This document shows positions 23,663 through 33,200 of a DNA stretch of 64,000 nt, in pieces. The notes under the pieces were generated by a model. The model saw only the letters and a list, made by a program, of their open reading frames with translations, did no database searches and was not told the origin of the DNA. The stretch is from NCBI RefSeq assembly GCF_002906655.1, contig NZ_CP025795.1:186001-250000 (forward strand), read 5' to 3'. Made by a program: the position numbers and the translations under genes. The DNA comes from Vibrio hyugaensis (GTDB lineage: Bacteria > Pseudomonadota > Gammaproteobacteria > Enterobacterales > Vibrionaceae). Each line of letters opens with the position of its first letter. Within the stretch, counting starts at the first letter, position 1.

Positions 23663-23924
23663 CTAAGACTTCCTTGTCTGTTCTGTTCGTTTGGTAAACG
23701 TGTTGATGAATGGCATCCGTTTCCCAAACAAAAGGGTGATTGAATTTCTTCCTATCTTTATGATTTTCCAATATTTCTGGATCAAATTCACACTGTAAAT
23801 TGTTTAAATTTGAACCGATTAAAGTGTATTTGTTTAAGAAATGTTGGTCGGGGAGAATGGGGTTGAGTAAAAAAATAAACGCTAACAATAACTTATGTGC
23901 TATGTCTCGTAGAATTACATACAT
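23616..23924 (-). CDS. hypothetical protein overlapping the phosphatase pseudogene
   Basis: 102 residues with a hydrophobic N-terminus (HKLLLAFIFLLNPILP) and a polar remainder rich in His and Asp. It overlaps the phosphatase start by 47 bp and matches no family I know. Its reality is doubtful. Confidence 0.3.
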   Translation of the reverse strand: MYVILRDIAHKLLLAFIFLLNPILPDQHFLNKYTLIGSNLNNLQCEFDPEILENHKDRKKFNHPFVWETDAIHQHVYQTNRTDKEVLDDPHYFCSPWTLTGG

Positions 23925-24110
23925 AAGCGTTATTTTTCATAGATTAGGTACAAAAGTTGATGTCTGACCAAGGTCACAAATTTTACTCACTAAAAAGGTT
24001 TTTTTTGGAGGTGGGACACAAAAAAACAAAGGGGCTTTTTTATTGGGGAATTATTTTGAACAAAATATGTCAATTGTCAGTAGCACAGGAAAAAAGCAGG
24101 GAGAGATGTA

Positions 24111-24359
24111 ATGCCGGATATTTATTGCTCAGCTTGTAGAAGATCAACGCAGCATAAAGTGATCATGAAGCGTTGTGAACCAGAGCAAATTGCGACACTG
24201 AGTGGCAAGGTAGTGAGTTTTACACAACTGATGGCCAAGTTCGTAACAGGTGAACACTATTACGAAATGGAGCCTCAATATTATTGTCGTTGCTGTAACC
24301 ATCGCGCTATTGGTGAATTGGTTCAACATCCAGCGCGACAGACATCAGCGATCATGTAA
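24111..24359 (+). CDS. small zinc-ribbon-like protein
   Basis: 82 residues, preceded by AGGGAGAG. Two CxxC pairs, CSAC near residue 6 and CRCC near residue 60, could bind one zinc ion. It lies convergent with a 55-residue gene 8 bp away. Function is unknown. Confidence 0.7.
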   Translation: MPDIYCSACRRSTQHKVIMKRCEPEQIATLSGKVVSFTQLMAKFVTGEHYYEMEPQYYCRCCNHRAIGELVQHPARQTSAIM

Positions 24360-24366
24360 TCGGCGT

Positions 24367-24534
24367 TTAGGCAGCGAGTTCTTTCTCGGTAGCAAACGGC
24401 AATCCGTCGATCATAACTGGCCAGCCGTAAGAGGCATATTCAGACGCCAGAGATTTTGCGACTTCGTGTGAAACGGTCGTGTATGTCCATTCTCCAACAC
24501 CAAATGGCTTGTACGCGAGTTGTAGGGTTAACAT
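24367..24534 (-). CDS. 55-residue hypothetical protein
   Basis: An ATG with GAGG nine bases before it opens a 55-codon frame beginning MLTLQLAYKPFGVGEWTY and ending TEKELAA. It contains VAKSLASEYASYGWPVMIDGLPF, a plausible compact alpha/beta protein. No membrane segment or known domain. It is convergent with the zinc-ribbon gene. Confidence 0.65.
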   Translation of the reverse strand: MLTLQLAYKPFGVGEWTYTTVSHEVAKSLASEYASYGWPVMIDGLPFATEKELAA

Positions 24535-24856
24535 TGCTTTATCCTCATTATTTTTACCTATTATTGCCTTACCATTTGGCTCATTTCTTTTCTTTAAAGC
24601 TCATATTTTTCTCTCCAAAGTTCATCATTCCATTTTTTTGTTAACAAAATTATCTTATTAATAAAGTCGCCAATATTGGTTGATTGATTTATAAATTAGA
24701 TGCATGAATGTTTTCTTTTTTTGAATATTTGATGAATTTTTGTTCTGAGCAAACGTTAAATACATACAGGTTTCACACGTTGTTGATATCACTATTTGCA
24801 AACTGAATAGTAACTATTAATCTGGTGACTCCTAAGTTGTTACAGGGATGTGGTTA
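24535..24856. other. A/T-rich intergenic region
   Basis: 322 bp with no gene. It separates the divergent 55-residue gene and the Lrp-type gene and must hold their promoters; no operator can be assigned. Confidence 0.5.
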
Positions 24857-25333
24857 ATGAGTTATCAATTAGACAGAATTGATTTGCAAATTTTGAGAGT
24901 GCTGCATTCTCGTGGTCGAATTCCAGTCGTAGAACTGGCAAAACAGGTAAACCTAACCACATCACCCTGCTCCGAGCGGGTGAAGCGATTAGAAAAAGAA
25001 GGCTATATAAATGGCTATCATGCCGAGCTTAATGCTGAAAAGTTAGGGCTGGATGTGCAAGTATTTATCCATATTCGTCTCGACCAAACCAGTTTCTCGA
25101 TTTTTGAAAAATTTGCTAAAGCAGTGGAGTTGATGCCGGAGATTGAAGAGTGTTATTCACTGTCTGGTGATTTTGACACCATGATTAAGGTAAGAGTGAA
25201 AAACATGAAAGCTTACCAAGAGTTTATGTCGAGCAAACTCGGGACGCTTCCGGGTGTGATTCAGACTCGTAGTGAAGTTGTAATTGAGGAACATAAGACA
25301 GGATTTGGTGTAAACCCAGAGCTACTAAGCTAA
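24857..25333 (+). CDS. Lrp/AsnC-family transcriptional regulator
   Basis: 158 residues: N-terminal helix-turn-helix (LDRIDLQILRVLHSRGRIPVVELAKQVNLTTSPCSERVKRLEKEGYI) and C-terminal RAM ligand domain (EIEECYSLSGDFDTMIKVRVKN). The SPCSERVKRLE recognition helix places it near BkdR/Lrp-like amino-acid regulators. The second ATG at 24857 is better spaced from AGGG than the one at 24848. No divergent amino-acid transporter is next to it, so its target is not apparent. Confidence 0.88.
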   Translation: MSYQLDRIDLQILRVLHSRGRIPVVELAKQVNLTTSPCSERVKRLEKEGYINGYHAELNAEKLGLDVQVFIHIRLDQTSFSIFEKFAKAVELMPEIEECYSLSGDFDTMIKVRVKNMKAYQEFMSSKLGTLPGVIQTRSEVVIEEHKTGFGVNPELLS

Positions 25334-25358
25334 ACCAAACCGTTTCTTTAGTTACGAA

Positions 25359-25380
25359 AAAGGAGCCAAGTGGCTCCTTT
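25359..25380 (+). terminator. terminator of the Lrp-type gene
   Basis: AAAGGAGCCA / TGGCTCCTTT stem; A and T flanks make it usable from both sides, including the convergent DUF445 gene. Confidence 0.85.
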
Positions 25381-25402
25381 AGTATTTTGTTCATGCAATA
25401 GT

Positions 25403-26110
25403 CTATGCGCTAACGCATGTGGTTATAACACCAATTAAACCACCAAAAACACCGCCCCAAACGACAAGCCAGCCTAAGTGCTCTTTAATCATCTTCTGCA
25501 CGATTTCTTTGACAAGGGCTGGAGTAAGTTCGCTCAGGCGTTGATCGATAATGCTTTCGATGTTTTGTTTGATTTCATCCATCATTGCTGGCGATTCTAA
25601 CTGTTCTTTTAACGCTTCTTTGATAGTGTCACTTTGACTCAGTTCTACAATCGATTCCTGCATCTTTTCAACAAACGGCTGTCTCATTGGTTGCAGAGCT
25701 TCAGCACCGCCAAACATGGCAAGCATACCGCCAAACTGAGAGCCTTCGATGACTTCAACCAGTGAGTCAAACGCTGGGTTTAAGTCCACTTTCTCGATGA
25801 CGGGTTGAAGGTTGATGTTTACACCCCCGGCCATTTCTTTGTTGAGGAAACGGTCTATGTTTGCTTCGGTAAAGAACTGATCCATCATCAAGTTTTTGAT
25901 GGCGAGTTTGAATTCTTCGAATCGTGCTGGAATGACACCTGAGCCATAGAGCCCCGGTACTTTCTCAAACAGCATGTGAATGGCTAGCCAATTGGTAATT
26001 GCGCCAGAAAACGCAAACAACCCCGCATACCAAAGGTAATCATTTTGAATATTGTATCCCGCACCCATTAAGGTGATTGCAAGGATATTAGTCAGCAAAC
26101 TTTTGTTCAT
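25403..26110 (-). CDS. DUF445 family membrane protein
   Basis: 235 residues. An N-terminal hydrophobic region (LLTNILAITLMGAGYNI and YAGLFAFSGAITNWLAIHMLFEKVPGLYGSGVIPARFEEFK) is typical of DUF445, followed by a long helical stretch and a C-terminal helix (LGWLVVWGGVFGGLIGVITTC). These proteins are predicted inner-membrane proteins of unknown role. Confidence 0.88.
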   Translation of the reverse strand: MNKSLLTNILAITLMGAGYNIQNDYLWYAGLFAFSGAITNWLAIHMLFEKVPGLYGSGVIPARFEEFKLAIKNLMMDQFFTEANIDRFLNKEMAGGVNINLQPVIEKVDLNPAFDSLVEVIEGSQFGGMLAMFGGAEALQPMRQPFVEKMQESIVELSQSDTIKEALKEQLESPAMMDEIKQNIESIIDQRLSELTPALVKEIVQKMIKEHLGWLVVWGGVFGGLIGVITTCVSA

Positions 26111-26250
26111 AGTGAGCGATTATGTATGAATTGAAGAAGGAATAAGTGGGCATGATTCTATAACTAAGTTACACCGAGATGCTAGGTCGCGAAAATAATA
26201 AGTCTATCGGGGGAGTCTTGATAAAGAAGCGCAATATTGGCTAAAGGCCA

Positions 26251-26280
26251 AAAAGACAAAACCCGACAACCATTGTCGGG
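26251..26280 (-). terminator. terminator of the 38-residue gene
   Basis: CCCGACAA / TTGTCGGG stem with a 3-base loop, followed on the minus strand by TTTTGTCTTTTT. Confidence 0.75.
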
Positions 26281-26326
26281 CCACTGCTTTTTCTTAGAAA
26301 ATCTAAGCGTCTTTTTTTTTGGTTTT

Positions 26327-26443
26327 TTAGAGGCGGAAGATCTTACAGCAAAGTTGGCATTTCCAGCGTTCTGAGTAGCCGAATAGCTTATCCGCCCAAC
26401 TTTGTTTTACTTGTACGATCTGCATTGAACCACATTTACACAT
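26327..26443 (-). CDS. 38-residue Cys-rich small protein
   Basis: Frame MCKCGSMQIVQVKQSWADK...WKCQLCCKIFRL. The CxC near the start and the CxxCC near the end suggest a small zinc ribbon. AAGG lies upstream and a terminator follows, so it looks like an independent gene. Function is unknown. Confidence 0.65.
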   Translation of the reverse strand: MCKCGSMQIVQVKQSWADKLFGYSERWKCQLCCKIFRL

Positions 26444-26706
26444 AAGCCAATTACCTTATTATTAGATTAATAACTAAGCTATCAATTGAGTATAGCTGTT
26501 TCTCAAAAAGTGAAATAACAAATGAATCCAGCTCAATACTCTGCGTTGTGTCCACTACTTACGATTACGCAACGGGGCGCTATATTAACAGAAAAAAATG
26601 TGATGTTCATCCATAAATTTGTTTCATATGTGGGATTTAATGTGATCAATTTCACTTTTGGTGTGGTGACTTTAAGATTTTGTCAGGTATAGATACAAGG
26701 TATAAA

Positions 26707-26728
26707 AACGGCGCTTTAAGCGCCGTTT
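26707..26728 (-). terminator. terminator of the ABC exporter gene
   Basis: AAACGGCGCT / AGCGCCGTTT stem with T-rich sequence on the minus strand. Confidence 0.8.
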
Positions 26729-26756
26729 CTGTTGGTTGAGGTTTTATGAGAGAGGC

Positions 26757-28595
26757 TTATCTATTTGCTTCTTCCCCAAGAAAACCGCCGGTTTGGTGTG
26801 CCCAAAGTTGAGCATAAATACCGTTGTTGGCGATCAACTCTTTGTGTGTACCTTGTTCGACGATGTTGCCTTTATCGAGAACAATCAGACGATCCATTTG
26901 GGCAATGGTCGATAAACGGTGTGCAATAGCAATAACCGTTTTACCTTGCATTAGCTCGTTCAGGCTTTCTTGAATTGCCGCTTCAACTTCTGAATCTAAT
27001 GCTGAGGTCGCTTCATCAAGAACCAACAAAGGAGCGTCTTTCAGTAGCACTCGCGAAATGGCGATACGTTGACGTTGGCCACCAGACAGTTTCACACCAC
27101 GCTCACCCACTTGCGCGTCGTACCCAACGTTGCCAAACGGGTCGGTTAGGGTTTCGATAAACTCGTGCGCATGCGCTTGTTTGGTCGCTTTGATCAAATC
27201 TTCCTCGGTCGCATTTGGGTTGCCATACAAGATGTTGTCGCGGATTGAACGGTGCAGCAATGATGTGTCTTGCGTTACCATGCCAATCTTCGAGCGCAGA
27301 GAATCTTGCGTTACACTCGAGATCTCTTGTCCATCAATCTTGATGCTGCCTTCTTCCACATCGTGGAAACGCAGTAACAAGTTCACTAAGGTGGATTTAC
27401 CTGCCCCAGAGCGACCAACCAAGCCAACTTTTTCACCTGGTTTGATATTGAGATCGAGGTTGCTGATCACCCCCTTGTTCCCTCCATAATGGAAGCTGAC
27501 ATTGTCAAAGTGGATACCACCTTGAGACACTTGTAGATCTTTCGCGTCGTCTTTGTCTTTGATGTCGATAGGTTTAGACAGTGTTTTCATACCATCTACC
27601 ACAGTGCCTAAGTTTTCAAACAAGGCACCGACTTCCCACATGATCCACATCGACATACCGTTGATCCGCAGTGCCAAGCTGATCGCAATCGCAATCGCCC
27701 CCACACTAATAGCACTATCAAGCCACAAGTAAATCGATAGCGCAGCAACCGAGAACACCAATAGATAGTTGGAGATCTCTACCGCGACATCGAAACCCGT
27801 AACTAAGCGCATTTGGCGGTACACAGTATTCAAGAAACCCTTCATGCCCTCTTTTGCATACTCGGTTTCCCGTTTGCTGTGGGAGAATAACTTCACGGTT
27901 TGAATGTTGGTGTAACTGTCGACAATGCGCCCGGTCATGGTAGAACGAGCGTCCGCTTGCTCGGTGGCGACGTCTTTCAGCTTCGGTACAAAATGAATCT
28001 GAATCGCGATATATGCCAATAGCCAAACCAACATAGGAATCATCAAGCGCCAGTCAGCGGCAGCCAACATAACGATGATGCTGGTGAAGTAAACCAAGAC
28101 GTAGACAAACACGTCCATCGTCTTCATTACGGTTTCTCGCACCGCCAAAGAGGTTTGCATCACCTTAGTTGCCACACGCCCGGCAAAATCATCTTGATAG
28201 AAGTTCAAGCTTTGATTGAGCAAATACCGGTGTGCTAACCAACGCACCGACATTGGGTAGTTACCCAACAGAGTCTGATGAATCAATAGCGAGTAAACCA
28301 CCACCAAAATAGGCATGACAACAAGCAATAAGGAGCCATAAAAAATAAGGTCGCTTTTGTTGTCTTGTAAGAAGGTTTCTGGATTGCTGGTGGACAGCCA
28401 ATCAACCAACTGCCCCATGGCACCAAATAGAGACACTTCCACGATCGCGACAATCGTCGACATGATCGACATGATGATCAGCGGTTTTTCAAAACCACGA
28501 GTGTAGTGGCGCAAAAACGCAAAAATCCCAGTAGGGGGCTGGTCAGGCTGTGATTTGGGGAACGGCTCGGTAAAGCCTTCAAATCGTTTAAACAT
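26757..28595 (-). CDS. ABC exporter half-transporter (membrane domain fused to ATPase)
   Basis: 612 residues. Six membrane helices over about residues 35-320 precede a nucleotide-binding domain with Walker A GRSGAGKST, Q-loop MVTQDTSLLHRSI, signature LSGGQRQRIAISR, Walker B LLVLDEATSALD and the H-loop IAHRLSTIAQMD. It would act as a homodimer or with an unknown partner in the inner membrane. The MsbA/MdlB-like group includes lipid, peptide and drug exporters; the substrate cannot be read. It is a single-gene unit. Confidence 0.93.
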   Translation of the reverse strand: MFKRFEGFTEPFPKSQPDQPPTGIFAFLRHYTRGFEKPLIIMSIMSTIVAIVEVSLFGAMGQLVDWLSTSNPETFLQDNKSDLIFYGSLLLVVMPILVVVYSLLIHQTLLGNYPMSVRWLAHRYLLNQSLNFYQDDFAGRVATKVMQTSLAVRETVMKTMDVFVYVLVYFTSIIVMLAAADWRLMIPMLVWLLAYIAIQIHFVPKLKDVATEQADARSTMTGRIVDSYTNIQTVKLFSHSKRETEYAKEGMKGFLNTVYRQMRLVTGFDVAVEISNYLLVFSVAALSIYLWLDSAISVGAIAIAISLALRINGMSMWIMWEVGALFENLGTVVDGMKTLSKPIDIKDKDDAKDLQVSQGGIHFDNVSFHYGGNKGVISNLDLNIKPGEKVGLVGRSGAGKSTLVNLLLRFHDVEEGSIKIDGQEISSVTQDSLRSKIGMVTQDTSLLHRSIRDNILYGNPNATEEDLIKATKQAHAHEFIETLTDPFGNVGYDAQVGERGVKLSGGQRQRIAISRVLLKDAPLLVLDEATSALDSEVEAAIQESLNELMQGKTVIAIAHRLSTIAQMDRLIVLDKGNIVEQGTHKELIANNGIYAQLWAHQTGGFLGEEANR

Positions 28596-29000
28596 AACTC
28601 TTCCTAAAGTTAATAGTTACCATCTCAGCAATTGAATCCATCAATTCTTCCTGCCTTGGACGAAGCAGTTAATACCGAGTATGGGATAAGACATATTGTG
28701 GTCTGCTAGCCAGAAAAGCAGACAAATTACGTATGTGAGAGAGGCGAAAAAGTAGTCTAACCGATTGCTTTTTAAATGTAACTAGTTGGTTATAAAGAAT
28801 TCATTAGTGCATTATTCTTGAGAATGTCATTCACACGCCATAAAACAGTAAACCTGCAAGGTGACAATAAAAATTCTGGTTAATATGGATATTTCCAGTA
28901 AATATTGCTTTTGGCTGATGAAGTTATTATTAAAAACAGTAAAACCACAGTTAACAATAATTTTACAATCTCATCATTCTAGTCAAAAGGAATGAATTGG
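28596..29000. other. A/T-rich intergenic region
   Basis: About 405 bp between divergent ABC and amidinohydrolase genes. No gene, repeat or clear operator seen; it must contain both promoters. Confidence 0.5.
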
Positions 29001-30002
29001 ATGCTACTACACGAATCAGTGCCTCAGAATGCACATGGAAAAGAAGAAAGCACGCAAAGTGCTCTGCGTCATACCGCAAATTGCGTTGTGATGGTGCCGC
29101 CGAAAGAGTTTCGTTTTAATGAAGAAACCGCGCAAGACAACGAGTTTCAACACCAAGTTTCTCTGACTCAAGAAGAAGTCTCACATAACACCATGGCTGA
29201 ATTTTCCGCGATGGTTGAGACATTGCGTAAAGAAGGCGTACAAGTAGTAGAGTTTGATTACCCTCAATCTGACATCACCACACCAGATGCGGTGTTCCCA
29301 AATAACTGGTTCAGCACGACCCCAGAAGGCACTTTGTATACTTTCCCAATGGCGTGTGAGAACCGTCAGCATGAAGTTCGTCCAGGTGCGCTGGTGGCGG
29401 CGTTAGTACAAGCCGGTCGCGAAGTTCATCAACAAGACTCACTAACCGAATACCTGAATGAAGAAGCCTACTTAGAGAGCACAGGCGTGATGGTGTTCGA
29501 TCACTTCAACAAAACCGTGTACGCCGCGCTTTCACAACGTTGTGACCGACTAGTGTTAGAAGACTACGCCAAACGTATCGGTTACGACCGCGTGATTTCT
29601 TTCCAAACCCGTTTGCCGTCAGGTGCACCGATTTACCATACCAACGTAATGATGGCGGTGGGTGAGCAGTTCTGCGTAATTTGTGATGAAGTAATCCCGG
29701 AGTTCGAACGTCGTTTTGTGCTTAAGTCACTAGCAAAAGACAAACAGGTCATCTCAATTTCCCTTGAACAGATGAACCAGTTTTGCGGCAACATTCTGCA
29801 GTTGGAAACCGTACGAGGCGACAAGGTGATTGCGATGTCTCAATCCGCCTATGATGCGTTTTCACCAGCACAGAGAAACCAACTGGCAACACACGGTAAA
29901 TTACTGCCATTTGATGTTTCGACGATCGAATCTATTGGCGGCGGCTCTGTACGCTGCATGCTAGGTGAAGTGTTCTTACCAAGTCGCAAAGCCGTGCTGT
30001 AA
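29001..30002 (+). CDS. ctlX: CtlX-like amidinohydrolase (arginine deiminase superfamily)
   Basis: 333 residues. The guanidino-group-modifying fold is shown by TPDAVFPNNWFSTTPEGTLYTFPM, STGVMVFDHFNKTVYAALSQR, YHTNVMMAVGEQFCVICDEV and the C-terminal IESIGGGSVRCMLGEVFLP, which supplies the catalytic Cys; His in YHTNVMM is the general base. CtlX was named for citrulline use; relatives act on dimethylarginine or citrulline. The ATG at 29001 has AAGG 10 bases upstream, whereas the one at 28992 sits on top of it. A terminator follows at 30024. Confidence 0.85.
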   Translation: MLLHESVPQNAHGKEESTQSALRHTANCVVMVPPKEFRFNEETAQDNEFQHQVSLTQEEVSHNTMAEFSAMVETLRKEGVQVVEFDYPQSDITTPDAVFPNNWFSTTPEGTLYTFPMACENRQHEVRPGALVAALVQAGREVHQQDSLTEYLNEEAYLESTGVMVFDHFNKTVYAALSQRCDRLVLEDYAKRIGYDRVISFQTRLPSGAPIYHTNVMMAVGEQFCVICDEVIPEFERRFVLKSLAKDKQVISISLEQMNQFCGNILQLETVRGDKVIAMSQSAYDAFSPAQRNQLATHGKLLPFDVSTIESIGGGSVRCMLGEVFLPSRKAVL

Positions 30003-30023
30003 ACCAAAACCGAATTTCCTCCC

Positions 30024-30057
30024 AAAAGCACGATGTCGAAAGATGTGGTGCTTTTTT
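30024..30057 (+). terminator. terminator of the amidinohydrolase gene
   Basis: AAAAGCAC / GTGCTTTT arms separated by 16 bases with a T tail. Confidence 0.7.
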
Positions 30058-30213
30058 ATTAGGTTTATCTCGATGGGAAGTAGGCAATGAATGCCAAAGC
30101 ATTCGTTTCATCCAAATGTGCTCTGAGTATGATTTTATCCATACATCATGCAGGTGTATTAGTTAGCTGCTATTTATATGTATTGTGTTTCATATAAATA
30201 TAAAGGCTAGGTT

Positions 30214-33200
30214 ATGGTTATCATCAACTCGTACAAAAGGGCGTGGTTGTATTGCCTGATAGGAATAATGTCTTTACTTACTATTTTTGGCTGTAATGAC
30301 TCTACCACTGAAACAACTACGTCATTAACGTCTCAAATTTCTCACCAACAAAGCTTATCACTTAATGTCTCCAATAGAGTTGATGAGACAGAAATTTCTA
30401 ATCTTGAACTGCTGTTTGTATTTGATGTTGAAAACCAGAATGAGACATTTTCGGTTAGCGTCGAGGATGTTCTTGGAAGAGAAGTAGCTGGTTTTCATGA
30501 AGGAGGTGCATTCCAAAGTAACGTCGTTGTAGTGCCTGAATCTGGCATTGTGCCATTCACGTTCGACGTCGATAGCGCCAGTGATGTGAACGGTGGCGTG
30601 GCTAAGATGACGGTGATTGTGAGAGGTGAGGGGTTTTTCTCTAACTCTCAAGTGTTTGATCTTACCCAAACCACCATGTCTGATAATTACTGGATTGAGA
30701 TCGTACCTAAGTCAGAAAAGGCGGAAGAGGCCACCACATTTGCTGAAGAACACGTTGAGTTAGATGGCCACGTGACAAGCTCTTCTGTGAATGTGGCGAC
30801 CGTTATCAAAGATGACAGCACGGACGGAGGGAAAATACTTGATGGCGCGACCGCTAGGCTGTCGATTCCTGCTGGTACTGGATTTATTGGTGAAGACGGA
30901 CAACCTTTTACTCCGGCTGGGGATGTTTCTGTCTCGATGATGCTTTTCTCTGCGGATCCCAAAGGGTTAGCGGATGATGAGAATAATCCGTTGTATCTCT
31001 TCCCTGGGGGTTTATCGCCAGACGGCTTTGATGGCGAGCTACCTAGTGATATTACCTCTCCAGATAGTGTGACCTTTATTTCTGCTGGCTTTGTCGCGAT
31101 TGAGATTGGCGATGAGGGTGGTAACAAAGTGTCATCGTTTGATGGAGAAGGCGTAACTTTGGAGTTTGAAGTACCAAAATCCACGGTGAATCCGCAAACC
31201 GGTGACCCTCTGGCGTTGGACGATGGCACGATCCCTATTTGGAGTTATACCGACTCTACGGGTAAATGGCGTTACGAAGGTGATGCCGTTATTGAACAAG
31301 AAAACGAAGGCACCTTTACGGTATCGAAACCAATCACCCACCTTTCTTACTACAATCTGGATTGGTACGGCCAAGACCGCTGTAAACTCGATGTCGATGT
31401 TGTGGACGCAAACGGCGATCCTAACAATCAAAAATTGCGTCTCTCTTTTGCTAAAGCTGGCGGTGGTTGGGCTTACAAACCTTCTGGTTGGGGTGACGAC
31501 CCAGAAAAACTGAACATAAATCGAGTGCCTGCGTTTGCGGGCAATTTTGATCTGCTCGATAGCCAAGGTAATAGTTTGCTCGCCTCGGTAGAAGTGGATG
31601 GCGAGGTTATCGAGGTTGCCGATGGAGCAGAGGGTGTCAATTTGGATGATTTTTGTTTTGGTGTGTCAGGCGACTCTTCTAAGTCATTAAAAGTAAACCT
31701 GAATATCGTTAATCCTCCTCGCATTGATATGGAAACGGGGTTGTCGCTAGTTTGCCCAATCGATGAAACGAAAACTCAGACAGTCGGCTCAGGTTATTAC
31801 TACCTATATTCCGGTTATTCCTATGAAACCTCGGGTGAAGTGAACGGGGATACCATTACTTTTTCGAATCTAGTCGAAGATGGGTTATACCGCCTGTATT
31901 ACTACGGTGGGCAAACTTGGGCACAAGTAGAATTTACCGCTAAAGCAGACACGACTAATATCTCGCTTATGTCGCTGCAACTGTGTGACAAGATTGAACA
32001 AGCCGTTCAGACCCGTTTGGTTTGTACTGATGATGATATGGCCGTTACGCGCTTTAAAGCCGCACCAGACGCTTACTTTTGGATGTACAACCAAGACTAT
32101 TCTCACTATTTGTGGGGGAGAACGGACACTGACGGAAACAGCACACAGAGTGATGCCGTGGACTCGATTGAATACATCGGTTCCGCATACTCGTATTTCG
32201 AGAATCGCTACTACTGGGGTGAACGCACAACCGTTACGACCAGCGTTGATAACGCAATAAGCTTTGATATTCAGTTGCCGAGCTCCAACGAATACTGTCT
32301 TGCTGAATTGCCGATTGAATACCTTCAAACGTTCGTTTTTGCAGAGAATACAGAAGCTCTGGCTGATGGCGTTGCAGAAATCATTATTTCCGTTCAGGAA
32401 CGCGATGAGTTTGGTACGGCTCGTGAATCGAATTCAGGTGAGCTGACATTGAGTGCTGAGCCCGCCGAAGAGGTAGTTATCTCTGGGATTACTTCCAATG
32501 GGGATGGTACATACAGCGCAAAAGTGACCTCAACAAAAGCGCAAGAAGTGGTGATATCAGGACAAATTGATGGCAATGCATTAGGAGGCTCAGCAACAGT
32601 AGAATTTGTGCCAATCTTTGATTTATCAAATGCAGTGTTTAGCCGAGATAAAGCGTCAGCCAGTGCGGATGGTAGCGAGCAAATTACCGTGACCGTGCAG
32701 CTAAAAGATGCGGATGGAAATGATTACACGTCGTCAGGTGGTGACATCACTTTCGTAGAGCACTCTGGGCTGAAATTGGTCTCTTCTCAAGATAATGAGG
32801 ATGGCAGTTATACCGCGGTATTCATCAGTCAAGCGTCAGAAACCTTCAATATCAGCGCATCTATTGCAGGTAGCGCCTTATCTAGTAGCTTAGGTATTGA
32901 GTTTACTCCAGTCTTAGATACCAACAGTGCTGATTTCTCTGTTGATAAGAGTTCGGCAAGCGCCGATGGCGTTGAGGTGATCTCTGTGACCTTGCAGCTG
33001 AAAGATAAAGAAGGGAATGATTACACCCGTTCTGGCGGTACGCTAATTTTCGATACACCAAATGGGTTAACCAAGTTCGGTAGCCAAGATAATGGCGATG
33101 GCTCTTACACCGTGAAATACAGAAGCTCGACGTCAGGCTCTTACACCATTGGAGCGTCATTGGACGGGAGTAAATTTGTAGATTCTATTACCTTTGAATT

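Noticed and set aside
26164..26200. Similarity to one end of the 12408 MITE (GAGATGCTAGGT)
   Set aside because: Only about 30 bp match imperfectly and no second end is found, so it is not called as an element.
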